DNA of 11,683 bases, taken from Bifidobacterium sp. UBA6881 (GTDB lineage: Bacteria; Actinomycetota; Actinomycetes; Actinomycetales; Bifidobacteriaceae). The DNA is taken from contig DKCF01000002.1 of assembly GCA_002451435.1 (NCBI GenBank), positions 1 to 11,683 on the forward strand. The letters are read 5' to 3'. Of this stretch, positions 1 to 7,702 are shown one piece after another; the first letter of the stretch is position 1, and each line of letters begins with the position of its first letter. A program made the position numbers and the translations under genes. The notes under the pieces are model-generated. The model was given only the letters and a program-made list of their open reading frames with translations, made no database searches and was not told the origin of the DNA.

Positions 1-243
1 ATGGAGACCGAGGCCGAGATCCAGCAGCATCTGCGCGAACTGGACGATAAGAAGACGATCGTCACCATCGCGCACCGTATCTCATCCGTCAAGGATTCCG
101 ATTTGATTCTCGTCCTCGAACATGGGCGGGTGGTGGAACGCGGCACCCATGACGAATTGGTCGCCGCGCATGGCCGGTATTGGGAGATCTACCACAAGCA
201 GCTTGGCTTGCAGGCCGGTTGCGCGCAGGGATTCGAAGAGTAG
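1..243 (+). CDS. ABC exporter half-transporter, C-terminal end only
   Basis: This is the 3' end of an ABC transporter ATPase domain, open at the left edge of the window; the reading frame enters at base 1, so the ATG there is very probably an internal Met and not a start. The visible 80 residues begin just after the expected Walker B/D-loop region (METEAEIQ reads like the stretch that follows SxxD in exporters). They include the H-loop histidine in TIAHR (His25 of the visible part) and the typical exporter ending with VVERGTHDEL. The membrane domain, Walker A, signature and Walker B lie outside the window. The next gene starts 9 bp after its stop and encodes a full exporter subunit, so the two probably form a heterodimeric exporter. 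The substrate is unknown. Confidence 0.9.
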   Translation: METEAEIQQHLRELDDKKTIVTIAHRISSVKDSDLILVLEHGRVVERGTHDELVAAHGRYWEIYHKQLGLQAGCAQGFEE

Positions 244-252
244 AGGGGCATT

Positions 253-2040
253 ATGGCAAAGCGCAATACATTCCGCGAGGATGAAGAGCTTGAGGAGAAG
301 ATCAATCTACACGATATTCTCCGTATCGGCGTCTACCTGAAACCGTATATGGCGAAGGTGCTGCGCATCCTCGCCGTCGTCGTGGCGATGGGTTGCATCG
401 AGGTGGTCGAGCCGTATCTGATGAAGGTTATGATCGACAGCGCGATTCCGTCGAAGAACCTCACACTGCTCGGCGAATTGGCGGGCCTTCTGGCCGTGCT
501 GATCGTGGTTTACGAGTTCGGCCTGCGCTACCGTACCGTGGAGATCGCGCGCGTCGGCCAGCTGATGCTCAAGGACATGCGCCGCGATCTGTTCACGCAT
601 ATCCAGACGTTGCCGTTCAGCTATTTCGATTCGCGTCCGCACGGCAAGATCATGATTCGTGTGGTCAACTATGTGAACACGCTTTCGGACACGTTGAGTT
701 CGGGGTTGATCAACGTGATCTCCGATGTGTTCACGTTCGTCATCACGTTGGTGGTGATGTTCGTGATCGATTGGCGGCTCGCATTGTTCAGCCTGGTGTT
801 GTTCCCGTTCCTCATCGCGTGGGTGTTGGTGCTGCAGCATTTCCAGCGGCGTGCATACCAGGTGCTGTCGAACAAGCAAAGCAATCTGAACGCGTTCATC
901 CACGAGTCGATCGCCGGCGTGAAGACCACGCAGACCTTCGCCCAGGAGTCCGTGCAGTTCAAGACCTTCCAGGAGCAGCAGAACGATGTGCGTACCTCGT
1001 GGATGAAGGCCGTGCACATCCAGTTCCTCATGTGGCCGGGCATCCAGACCATTTCCGTCATGACGATCGCGTTCATCTATTATGTGGGCGTCACCGGCTT
1101 CGGCGCGGTGGACGTCACCACGGGCGTGCTGATCGCGTTCGTCGGCTACGCGAACAACTTCTGGAATCCGGTGATCAGCATCGGCAATTTCTACAATCAG
1201 CTGATCACCTGTTCCGCGTATCTGGAACGCATTTTCGAAACGATGGATGTGCGTCCCGAGATTAGCAACGCGCCTGATGCCGTCGACTTGCCGCAGATCA
1301 AAGGCAAGGTCGATTTCAACGATGTCGTGTTCCGCTACGAGCCGGACGGCCGCAATATCCTCAATCTGGTCGATCTGCATGTCGAGCCCGGAAAGACCAT
1401 CGCGCTTGTCGGTCCTACGGGGGCCGGGAAGACGACGATCATCAGTCTGCTGTCGCGGTTCTATGATGTGGCCGAAGGCTCGGTGATGATCGATGGCCAT
1501 GACGTGCGGTCGGTGACGTTGGAAAGCCTGCGCAGGCAGATGGGTGTCATGTTGCAGGACACGTTCATCTTCTCCGGCAACATCCGCGAGAACATCCGGT
1601 ATGGCAGACTTGACGCGACGGATGAGGAGATCGAGGCGGTGGCGAAGGCCGTACACGCCCATGACTTCATCATGAGCCTGCCGGACGGCTACGACACGGT
1701 GGTTCAGGAGCGTGGTTCGACGCTTTCCGCGGGTCAGCGCCAGCTGATCGCGTTCGCCCGCGTGCTGCTCGCCGATCCGCGCATTCTGATTCTGGACGAG
1801 GCGACGTCGAATATCGACACGCGCACCGAGGAGGCGTTGCAGGCCGGTCTGAACCATCTGCTCAAAGGCCGTACGAGCTTCATCATCGCGCACCGGCTGT
1901 CGACCATCGAGAACGCGGACGAGATCTGCTACATCGATCATGGGCAGATCGTCGAGCGTGGCAACCATCGTGAGCTGCTCGCGAAGCGTGGCGCGTACTA
2001 CAGGCTGTACGAATCGCAGTACGCGATGACCAAGGTGTGA
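253..2040 (+). CDS. ABC exporter half-transporter (fused membrane and ATPase domains)
   Basis: A 595-residue protein of the usual length for a fused ABC exporter subunit, acting in the cytoplasmic membrane to drive ATP-dependent export. Residues about 35-320 form the six-helix membrane domain, with clear hydrophobic stretches near 37-57, 74-90, 150-190 and 265-285. The ATPase domain follows: Walker A GPTGAGKT (387-394), Q-loop Gln435, signature LSAGQ (491-495, a common variant of LSGGQ), Walker B ILILDE with catalytic Glu516, and H-loop His547. All key ATPase residues are present, so this subunit should contribute intact motifs. A GAGGGG ribosome binding site at 243-248 overlaps the stop of the previous gene and lies 4 nt before the ATG. 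The 9-bp gap to the upstream exporter gene indicates an operon and a heterodimer. Neither drug nor peptide specificity can be read from the sequence. Confidence 0.95.
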   Translation: MAKRNTFREDEELEEKINLHDILRIGVYLKPYMAKVLRILAVVVAMGCIEVVEPYLMKVMIDSAIPSKNLTLLGELAGLLAVLIVVYEFGLRYRTVEIARVGQLMLKDMRRDLFTHIQTLPFSYFDSRPHGKIMIRVVNYVNTLSDTLSSGLINVISDVFTFVITLVVMFVIDWRLALFSLVLFPFLIAWVLVLQHFQRRAYQVLSNKQSNLNAFIHESIAGVKTTQTFAQESVQFKTFQEQQNDVRTSWMKAVHIQFLMWPGIQTISVMTIAFIYYVGVTGFGAVDVTTGVLIAFVGYANNFWNPVISIGNFYNQLITCSAYLERIFETMDVRPEISNAPDAVDLPQIKGKVDFNDVVFRYEPDGRNILNLVDLHVEPGKTIALVGPTGAGKTTIISLLSRFYDVAEGSVMIDGHDVRSVTLESLRRQMGVMLQDTFIFSGNIRENIRYGRLDATDEEIEAVAKAVHAHDFIMSLPDGYDTVVQERGSTLSAGQRQLIAFARVLLADPRILILDEATSNIDTRTEEALQAGLNHLLKGRTSFIIAHRLSTIENADEICYIDHGQIVERGNHRELLAKRGAYYRLYESQYAMTKV

Positions 2041-2055
2041 GCATTGTGAAAAATC

Positions 2056-2085
2056 ATGAAGATCTCTGCGGGCAGAGGTCTTCAT
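2056..2085 (-). terminator. Hairpin terminator between convergent genes
   Basis: A 13-bp stem (2056-2068 with 2073-2085, one G-T wobble at 2063/2078) closes a 4-nt loop. Read on the minus strand, the stem is followed two bases later by five T residues (2053-2049), which fits an intrinsic terminator for the solute-binding protein gene ending at 2108. On the plus strand there is no T-run after the stem, so termination of the exporter operon there is less certain, although the hairpin could act in both directions. Confidence 0.75.
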
Positions 2086-2107
2086 TCAGAAATTCAAGCA
2101 AGTTCGA

Positions 2108-3406
2108 CTATTTAAGCGTAAAACCTTGTTGTCGCGCGTATTCCTGTAGCGAGACACCCCAGAGTGACAATTGTTTCCGCATGGTGCTTTTGCCCTGGTA
2201 GACCTTTCCTACGGTATCCTTGACTATCTGATTGGCGTACGCCATGAACGGAAGGTACTGCCAATCGGAATCCACCTCTTTGGCGGCTTGCGCGATGACC
2301 AGATGCGTTTCCTGCCCACCGAAGAAAGAATCGGTCGCCTTGAGGTATCTGTCGTCAGCGAACACCCTGTTGAGCGGAGGGATGCCGTCTTGGTCGAGAT
2401 TGCATTTCACTCCGCCGTCATGCGCGAACCATTTTGCGAACAAATAGGCGGATTTAATGTTTCCGTCCGCGGATTTTTTGGGAAGCGCCAACGCGCCGCC
2501 TCCGTTTTCGGAATTCCGTGATTCGTTGGAATCGTATTGGGGCATGGGGGCTATGCGCCATTCTCCGGAACTGTCCGGCAGGTTTTTCTTAAGCGTGGTG
2601 GTCATCCACGCACCGGTAAGCAAGGTGGCGATTTTGCCCTGCTGAAGGCCGGAATACCAAGCATCCGACCAGGATGCCGTGGAGGTGTCGATGAGTTTGT
2701 CATCCAAAAGACGCTGCCACATGGTCGCGAATCGTTGTGTGCTGCGGGCTGAGAGGTCGATACCCAATGTGGTGTTGTGCAGGGTGAACGGTCTGGAACC
2801 GGATTGCCAAAGCATCGAAGCGATGAATCCGCCGTCGCAAGCGTCGTTGGTGATGTGGATCGTCGAGTTCATTCGCGTGAGCTGTTGCGCGTCGGCATAA
2901 TACTCGTCCCACGTTTCTGGGGGCCGCGTGATGCCTGCCTTGTCGAAAATGGTTTTGTTGTAGAACATTACCATTGGACCGGAGGAAATCGGAAGCGCGT
3001 AATGTTGGCCATCGACGGTCACATTGGATATCGCGCTGTTGGTGAAGTCGCTGGAAATGTCGCGGAAGCCAAGACTGTCGATTTCCCTGAGATCCCCGCT
3101 TATCGCATATTGTTGTACCGCGTTGTAATCTAGATAAACAAGGTCGGGGACGCCTCGTCCCGCATCGATGGCATTGGAGAGCTGCATGTATTCTTTGTCG
3201 TTGGATCCGACATTTTGCACATTGACATGAATGCTTGGATATTGCTTTTCGAATGCCTTCACAAAGTCGCCGATGGTCGACTGCCAGGTCCATAGTGTGA
3301 TTTCCGTGCCGTTCGTTGCAGTGTCCCCAGAACAGCCGGATAATCCCAGTGCAAGTACGGATGCCGTGCAAAGTAGGGCAAGCGCCTCTTTGCGATGAAT
3401 CATCAT
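2108..3406 (-). CDS. ABC-type sugar solute-binding lipoprotein
   Basis: A 432-residue extracellular solute-binding protein of the family 1 (sugar) type. The N-terminus has a short basic region, a hydrophobic core and a lipobox LSGC, with Cys25 as the expected lipidated residue, so it should sit on the outer face of the membrane. Family-like features are the opening ITLWTW (36-41), the PDLVYLD stretch (87-93), MFYNKTIFDKAGI (147-159) followed by P-ETWDEY, and the GGALALPKKS segment in the C-terminal half. Two ATG codons are adjacent (3406 and 3403). The AGAAGGA ribosome binding site directly abuts the first, so initiation at the second is slightly better spaced; the difference is one residue. 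The gene diverges from the GH2 gene and converges on an exporter operon. No permease or ATPase gene follows it, making it an orphan here. The ligand is probably a mono- or oligosaccharide but cannot be specified. Confidence 0.93.
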   Translation of the reverse strand: MMIHRKEALALLCTASVLALGLSGCSGDTATNGTEITLWTWQSTIGDFVKAFEKQYPSIHVNVQNVGSNDKEYMQLSNAIDAGRGVPDLVYLDYNAVQQYAISGDLREIDSLGFRDISSDFTNSAISNVTVDGQHYALPISSGPMVMFYNKTIFDKAGITRPPETWDEYYADAQQLTRMNSTIHITNDACDGGFIASMLWQSGSRPFTLHNTTLGIDLSARSTQRFATMWQRLLDDKLIDTSTASWSDAWYSGLQQGKIATLLTGAWMTTTLKKNLPDSSGEWRIAPMPQYDSNESRNSENGGGALALPKKSADGNIKSAYLFAKWFAHDGGVKCNLDQDGIPPLNRVFADDRYLKATDSFFGGQETHLVIAQAAKEVDSDWQYLPFMAYANQIVKDTVGKVYQGKSTMRKQLSLWGVSLQEYARQQGFTLK

Positions 3407-3429
3407 TCCTTCTCTTTTCTATCACGTCG

Positions 3430-3442
3430 CTTCACTGTGAAG
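3430..3442. promoter_or_regulatory. 13-bp inverted repeat, possible operator for the binding-protein gene
   Basis: CTTCAC and GTGAAG form perfect 6-bp arms around a single central T. The site lies 24-36 bp upstream of the binding-protein ATG, in the stretch where that gene's promoter or transcription start is expected, so a bound protein could control it. Which protein would bind is unknown. It lacks the central CG common in LacI-family operators. Confidence 0.35.
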
Positions 3443-3503
3443 TTTACTTTAAGACGTTGTGATCTGTGGACCTTTATCGGTGGCAATTTTTTGCAAAGGC
3501 AAA

Positions 3504-3539
3504 CAATGGCAAAAAACAATGGCAAAAAATGGCAAAAAG
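3504..3539. repeat. 13-bp tandem direct repeats in the divergent promoter
   Basis: Two exact, head-to-tail 13-bp copies of CAATGGCAAAAAA (3504-3516 and 3517-3529) are followed by a partial third copy TGGCAAAAAG (3530-3539). A related GGCAAAC lies just before them, and the GGCAATTTTTTGC stretch at 3482-3494 is similar in composition. Runs of five or six A (or T) recur across about 50 bp. The array could be a multi-copy regulator site, an intrinsically bent segment or an upstream promoter element; the sequence alone does not decide. Confidence 0.8.
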
Positions 3540-3601
3540 AAAGGACGGGTATTGTTTTGATGCAGAGATGCAAGTTCGTTGATGAATTGGAGAGGCAATG
3601 A
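3506..3601 (+). other. Possible 31-codon leader ORF overlapping the GH2 start
   Basis: An ATG at 3506 opens a short frame of 31 codons that stops with TGA at 3599-3601, overlapping the GH2 ATG as ATGA. AAAGG at 3495-3499 lies 6 nt before it and could serve as a weak ribosome binding site. The peptide is basic (MAKNNGKKWQ...) and begins inside the tandem repeats, so its first codons are shaped by the repeat. It resembles no family I know. It may be a chance ORF, since the GH2 gene has its own good ribosome binding site. Confidence 0.2.
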
Positions 3602-6600
3602 AGCTTGAACTTAATGGCGAGTGGGACTTCCATCCGAATGATTCGGAGAAGGGATTCCCTATTGTTGTTCCTACTTGGTGGGATTCCCTCCCTGTGACGA
3701 CGGGATATCCGACGGCTTGGGAAAAGGGACTGTACCACGCTGTGTATCGTCGTACCGTTCATTTCGATGAAAAGATGTTCGATGAGGACATCCAGTTGCA
3801 CGTCGGTGCCCTTGCCACATTGGGCAAGGTTTTCGTGAATGGCGTTTCCGTGGGACCGAAGAGCACCAAGGGCTATCTGATGACGCTGCTGCCGTATGAT
3901 TTGAACATCAATGCTGCCGCGCATCCTGGCGATAACGAAATCCTCATTGAGGTGTGGAGCGTCAAGCAGCTGCCTGAAGATGCGTTGGCCCCTGAGGCGG
4001 GTCCCGACAAATTGCTGTTCCCCTTTGGCGTCGAGAACATCGTGGGTCGTGTCGGCATCGGTGGCGACGTCTATGTGCAGACCAAGCCGAAGCTGCGCGT
4101 CGATGATGTGCAGCTTATCCCGGATCTGAAGAAGAACGCGGATCCTTCGGACGATGAGCTGACGGTGAATGTGACTGTCGTCAACCATACGAATGAAACG
4201 CATGTGGTTGACGTGGATGTCGTGGTGAGTCCATGGGCGGCAGATTCCGATGGATCCTCTTTGCCGCATTTGCGCAGAACTGCTGTGAAGGTCGCCGCGA
4301 ATGGTGAGGAAGTCGTCACTTTGTCGGCATTGTGGCCGGATGCCCATTATTGGAGCCGTACCGATCCGTTCCTGTATGTGGCGGCGGCCTCGATTGAGGA
4401 GAATGGCGCCGTGGCGCATTCCCTTTCCGCACGATTCGGATTCCGTCAGTTCTACCGGGTGGGGGACAAGTATTACCTGAATGGCGTGAAGATTCGCCTT
4501 CGTGGTGATTCGTTGTGTCTGCTCAACCAGGGCAATCGAGATCTGATCAATGAGATCGGCGATGCCTATGGCGTGATTCTTGATGACAACCATGCCATGG
4601 ATGCCATGGCGAGTACGTGGCTCGACGCGTACAAGCACGCCAACGCGAACATTGTCCGCAATCACATCCGTTCGATTCCATCGCAGGCCTTGTATGACCA
4701 TGCGGATGAAATCGGTATGCTGATGGAGGAGGAGACCGCTTTCTGGAATCCTGGCTCCGTCTCGAATGTTTCGCTGAATCCTCCGTACTACATCAATTAT
4801 TCTGATGAAGCGATCGGATATTATTGCGAATGGGTGGAACGCTGGGTGCGCGAATACCGCAACCATCCAAGCATCGTGCTGTGGTCCACCACCAACGAGG
4901 CTTGGAATCCGAATGACGAAACGGAATTGGTGGCACCCTTGGAGAAGGCTGTGCTTCGCAACGACGTCAGTCGCATGGTCATCAACGATGGATTCAACAA
5001 GCCCATTACCAACGAGGACTCCCGTCACTACTTCGGCGGTTACCCGTCCGGCATGACTTCGGCGCCGAATATCTATGATTTGTACCAGATCGATTCTGAT
5101 CTGCCATTGGGCGCGGGTGAGGAGTTCTCCGTTTCCACGGCCGGCATTCCTCAATATGCCGCGGACGGCACCATCAAAGACATCTATCATGGTCGTCTCA
5201 ACGGCAACCCCGATACCATTTCGCGTGCTGATTTCGGACGCGAGCTTGGACGTGTCACGCGTGGCATCCGCACAACGCGGATGATGGATTGGAAGCCGTT
5301 CTGCTGGTCGATGTTCGTCTATGACAATATCGAACGGTATATTCCGCTTGACCAGAAGTCCACCAAACATGGATTGAACCCGAAGATGCTGATTCGTCCC
5401 CAGTTCGATCCCACCGCATCCGGTGACGCACGTTGGATTGAGGGAGATGGATTCGAGTATTTTGCGAATTCCTATGCCGATGTCGCCGCATTCGACAAGG
5501 GATTTGACGGAGAGCCCCGCCTTGGGCTGCCGCACCGTATCTATCAGCCCGGCGTGGATTCCGATAGGACACTCATCATCTATAACGATGAGGAGATTGA
5601 CGGTACCGCGTTGAATGTGTCTTGGAAGGTGTATTCCGAGAATGTCAACACGCAGCAGCCGATTCGCCAAAGCGAAGGGGATTTCGATATCGAGGTGCCT
5701 CATGGGGAATTCCGTGAGCATGAGATCGTCATTCGTGTTCCCGGACAGGTGGAAGCCACGGAATCCAGGTTGATTCTTTCATTGGAAGTGCGTAAGAACG
5801 GCAAACTCAAGTTCCATGAGGACAATTTCCTCGGATGGATTGGACGTCCGGCTCCTGCGAAGATCGGAGTCAGCCGCGATGCCATCGATCTCGGCAAGGT
5901 CGATTGGATTTCTCGTCGAGTGAAGCACTGCATCCACCTCAAGCAGCTTGGCGGAGCTTTGAGCGAACACTGGACCGCCCAACTGGTCGATGATGCGAAT
6001 GGCTCTATCTCGCTGGAGAAGCTTGAGGGCAATTTGCGGCACGAACAGGAACAGTTCTATACGGTGAATGTCGGTGCGCTGGAGTCTGGACGCGAATATT
6101 CCGGAAAAATCAAGTACACCGGAGAATACGGTGATTCGGTGACCGTCGGGATTACATTCACCGCAGGGGATATGCCGGTTGGCGAGGATGCGCTTAACCT
6201 GGCTGCCGGTGCCAAGGTGAGCGTTTCCTCGGCAAGCACATTGAATGGCTGGACCAGTGCGTCTTTGGTGGATGGCAGTTTCACCGCCGACTACAACCGT
6301 TTTGGTTGGTCATCTGAGAAACATGCCGAGAATCGGCCGGAATGGGTTCAGTTGGAATTGTCGGAACCACGTACCGTATCCCAAGTGGTTCTCGCTCCGC
6401 GTGGTGAGAATCCCGGAGGCACGGTGGCTGAGGCGTTCCACGGCGAGGGCGAAGGCGTAGGCGGCGTACTCGAATTCGCGGCGGGCCATAAAGCCGTTGA
6501 TCCGAATGTCGGACAGGGGTTCCCCGAAGACTTCCTCATCAGTGTTTCCTCTGACGGCAATTCTTGGAAGACCGTGAAATCATGTGTGGACTATCCATTG

Positions 6601-7644
6601 CCGAGCAACGGAAAGGCCAGGGCGTTTGATTTCGCACCAGTGGAGAATGTGCGGTTCGTCAAGGTGGAGGCCTCCAAATTGCGCGCCAACCCGAACGAGA
6701 ACGGCGAATATGCCATGCAGCTCGCCCAGGTTGCGGTATACGCCGAGGCCCATATGCCAACGGTTCCCAGTGCTCCGGGACAGGTGCTTCTCCAAGTGAA
6801 GGATCACACGGTTCACGTGTCGTGGCAAACCACCTTCGACGGCCGGTCCGCGTTGCAGGGAAGCCATATCGTCCTGCGTAATGATGCGGATGAAGCCATC
6901 GAAGCCCAGATCGTGGGCGATGCCGGGCATGTCAGCATTCAGCAGGTCCCCGATGGACTGTGGACGGCGGAGGTCTATAGTTTCAACGCCATTGGATCGG
7001 GCGAGAAGGCGTATAGTGACCAAGTGGCCATCGGTGATGGTAAGACGCATCATATTCTTGACGGTGCCGATTCAGAACGTATTCCAGCGCCGAAGGTCGC
7101 ATTGCAGGTCCCTGACGGAACGCTGCGTGTGACTTGGACGCTGCCGGCGGAGGCGGCGACTTCCGCTGTGAGTTTTGTCGCGCATTTGGAATCCGTGGGA
7201 GTCGGGCAGTCGCTGAAGCGGTGCCTGTGGGTTCCGAAGAGTGCGTCCGGTTGCCTGTTCGATGGTCTTCCGCGAGGGGAATACCGAATTTACATCGAAG
7301 TGCGTGGAGCCGATGGGTTGGTGGCACTGAGCGAGTACAGCGAACCAACTCTTGTGGCCCAAACACCTTCACAGCCGAACAAGCCTGGCGTCACATCGAG
7401 TGGCGACGAGATGAAAGTCACTTGGAGCAAGCCGGCGGACGGCGGTGCTCGAGTGCTTTCCTACGTGCTGACGTTGCGCAACCTGACCGAGGGAACCTCA
7501 ACGGTCGTCAAAGCCGATGGCTCCGAAATCGAACATGTTGTTTCCGGTCTTGCGCCGGGCAACTATACGGCAAGTGTGATAGCGGTGAATGCAATCGGCA
7601 TGAGCGTGGAATCCAGTCCGTCCCTGCCCTGCATCATTCGTTGA
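3598..7644 (+). CDS. Cytoplasmic GH2 glycoside hydrolase with discoidin-like and Fn3 domains
   Basis: A 1348-residue GH2 enzyme, expected to release a terminal sugar from a glycoside by a retaining mechanism. Domains: sugar-binding jelly roll (about 1-165), Ig-like (165-290), TIM barrel from about 290 to 620, two Ig-like segments (650-750, 755-860), a discoidin/F5-8C-like domain (866-1050, with GFPEDF and SSDGNSW), and three Fn3-like domains (1054-1142, 1162-1256, 1257-1348). The barrel has the family hallmark RNHPSIVLWSTTNEAW, giving acid/base Glu434; the nucleophile is probably Glu509 in GAGEEF, less surely. There is no signal peptide: the mature-like MKLELNGEWDF is the start, and an in-frame stop lies at 3583, so no longer form exists. 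GGAG at 3589-3592 is well spaced. The enzyme is far longer than UidA (about 600) and longer than LacZ (about 1020). A GPH symporter gene follows 58 bp downstream. Beta-galactosidase, beta-glucuronidase or another exo-activity are all possible. Confidence 0.93.
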   Translation: MKLELNGEWDFHPNDSEKGFPIVVPTWWDSLPVTTGYPTAWEKGLYHAVYRRTVHFDEKMFDEDIQLHVGALATLGKVFVNGVSVGPKSTKGYLMTLLPYDLNINAAAHPGDNEILIEVWSVKQLPEDALAPEAGPDKLLFPFGVENIVGRVGIGGDVYVQTKPKLRVDDVQLIPDLKKNADPSDDELTVNVTVVNHTNETHVVDVDVVVSPWAADSDGSSLPHLRRTAVKVAANGEEVVTLSALWPDAHYWSRTDPFLYVAAASIEENGAVAHSLSARFGFRQFYRVGDKYYLNGVKIRLRGDSLCLLNQGNRDLINEIGDAYGVILDDNHAMDAMASTWLDAYKHANANIVRNHIRSIPSQALYDHADEIGMLMEEETAFWNPGSVSNVSLNPPYYINYSDEAIGYYCEWVERWVREYRNHPSIVLWSTTNEAWNPNDETELVAPLEKAVLRNDVSRMVINDGFNKPITNEDSRHYFGGYPSGMTSAPNIYDLYQIDSDLPLGAGEEFSVSTAGIPQYAADGTIKDIYHGRLNGNPDTISRADFGRELGRVTRGIRTTRMMDWKPFCWSMFVYDNIERYIPLDQKSTKHGLNPKMLIRPQFDPTASGDARWIEGDGFEYFANSYADVAAFDKGFDGEPRLGLPHRIYQPGVDSDRTLIIYNDEEIDGTALNVSWKVYSENVNTQQPIRQSEGDFDIEVPHGEFREHEIVIRVPGQVEATESRLILSLEVRKNGKLKFHEDNFLGWIGRPAPAKIGVSRDAIDLGKVDWISRRVKHCIHLKQLGGALSEHWTAQLVDDANGSISLEKLEGNLRHEQEQFYTVNVGALESGREYSGKIKYTGEYGDSVTVGITFTAGDMPVGEDALNLAAGAKVSVSSASTLNGWTSASLVDGSFTADYNRFGWSSEKHAENRPEWVQLELSEPRTVSQVVLAPRGENPGGTVAEAFHGEGEGVGGVLEFAAGHKAVDPNVGQGFPEDFLISVSSDGNSWKTVKSCVDYPLPSNGKARAFDFAPVENVRFVKVEASKLRANPNENGEYAMQLAQVAVYAEAHMPTVPSAPGQVLLQVKDHTVHVSWQTTFDGRSALQGSHIVLRNDADEAIEAQIVGDAGHVSIQQVPDGLWTAEVYSFNAIGSGEKAYSDQVAIGDGKTHHILDGADSERIPAPKVALQVPDGTLRVTWTLPAEAATSAVSFVAHLESVGVGQSLKRCLWVPKSASGCLFDGLPRGEYRIYIEVRGADGLVALSEYSEPTLVAQTPSQPNKPGVTSSGDEMKVTWSKPADGGARVLSYVLTLRNLTEGTSTVVKADGSEIEHVVSGLAPGNYTASVIAVNAIGMSVESSPSLPCIIR

Positions 7645-7702
7645 ATCAACAAGTGTGAATCTAAACCGGATCACAAAGTAAAGTAAGAAGGAGAAAGTAG
7701 CA

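Larger units (their letters stand above)
3407..3597. promoter_or_regulatory. Divergent control region between binding protein and GH2 gene
   Basis: This 191-bp AT-rich gap separates two divergently transcribed genes and must hold the promoter of the binding protein and probably that of the GH2 gene. It contains a 13-bp inverted repeat close to the binding-protein gene, an 8-bp palindrome TTTGCAAA at 3490-3497, and A-rich tandem repeats at 3504-3539. I see no convincing -35/-10 pair on the plus strand. On the minus strand TTGCCT (3500-3495) and GATAAA (3476-3471) are 18 bp apart and could be a weak promoter for the binding protein. These promoter assignments are tentative. Confidence 0.55.

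Noticed and set aside
307..2085. Minus-strand ORF of 592 codons opposite the ABC exporter
   Set aside because: Composition dominated by His, Arg, Asp and Gln with no membrane or domain signal; the opposite strand has all ABC exporter motifs.
3403..5721. Long minus-strand ORF of 772 codons opposite the GH2 gene
   Set aside because: It is a codon-mirror of the GH2 gene, rich in His, Arg and Ile with no recognisable domain, while the plus strand encodes clear GH2 motifs.
7640..7650. Small palindrome GTTGAATCAAC overlapping the GH2 stop codon
   Set aside because: Only 5-bp arms, overlapping coding sequence; expected by chance at this length, and not repeated at other likely operator places.
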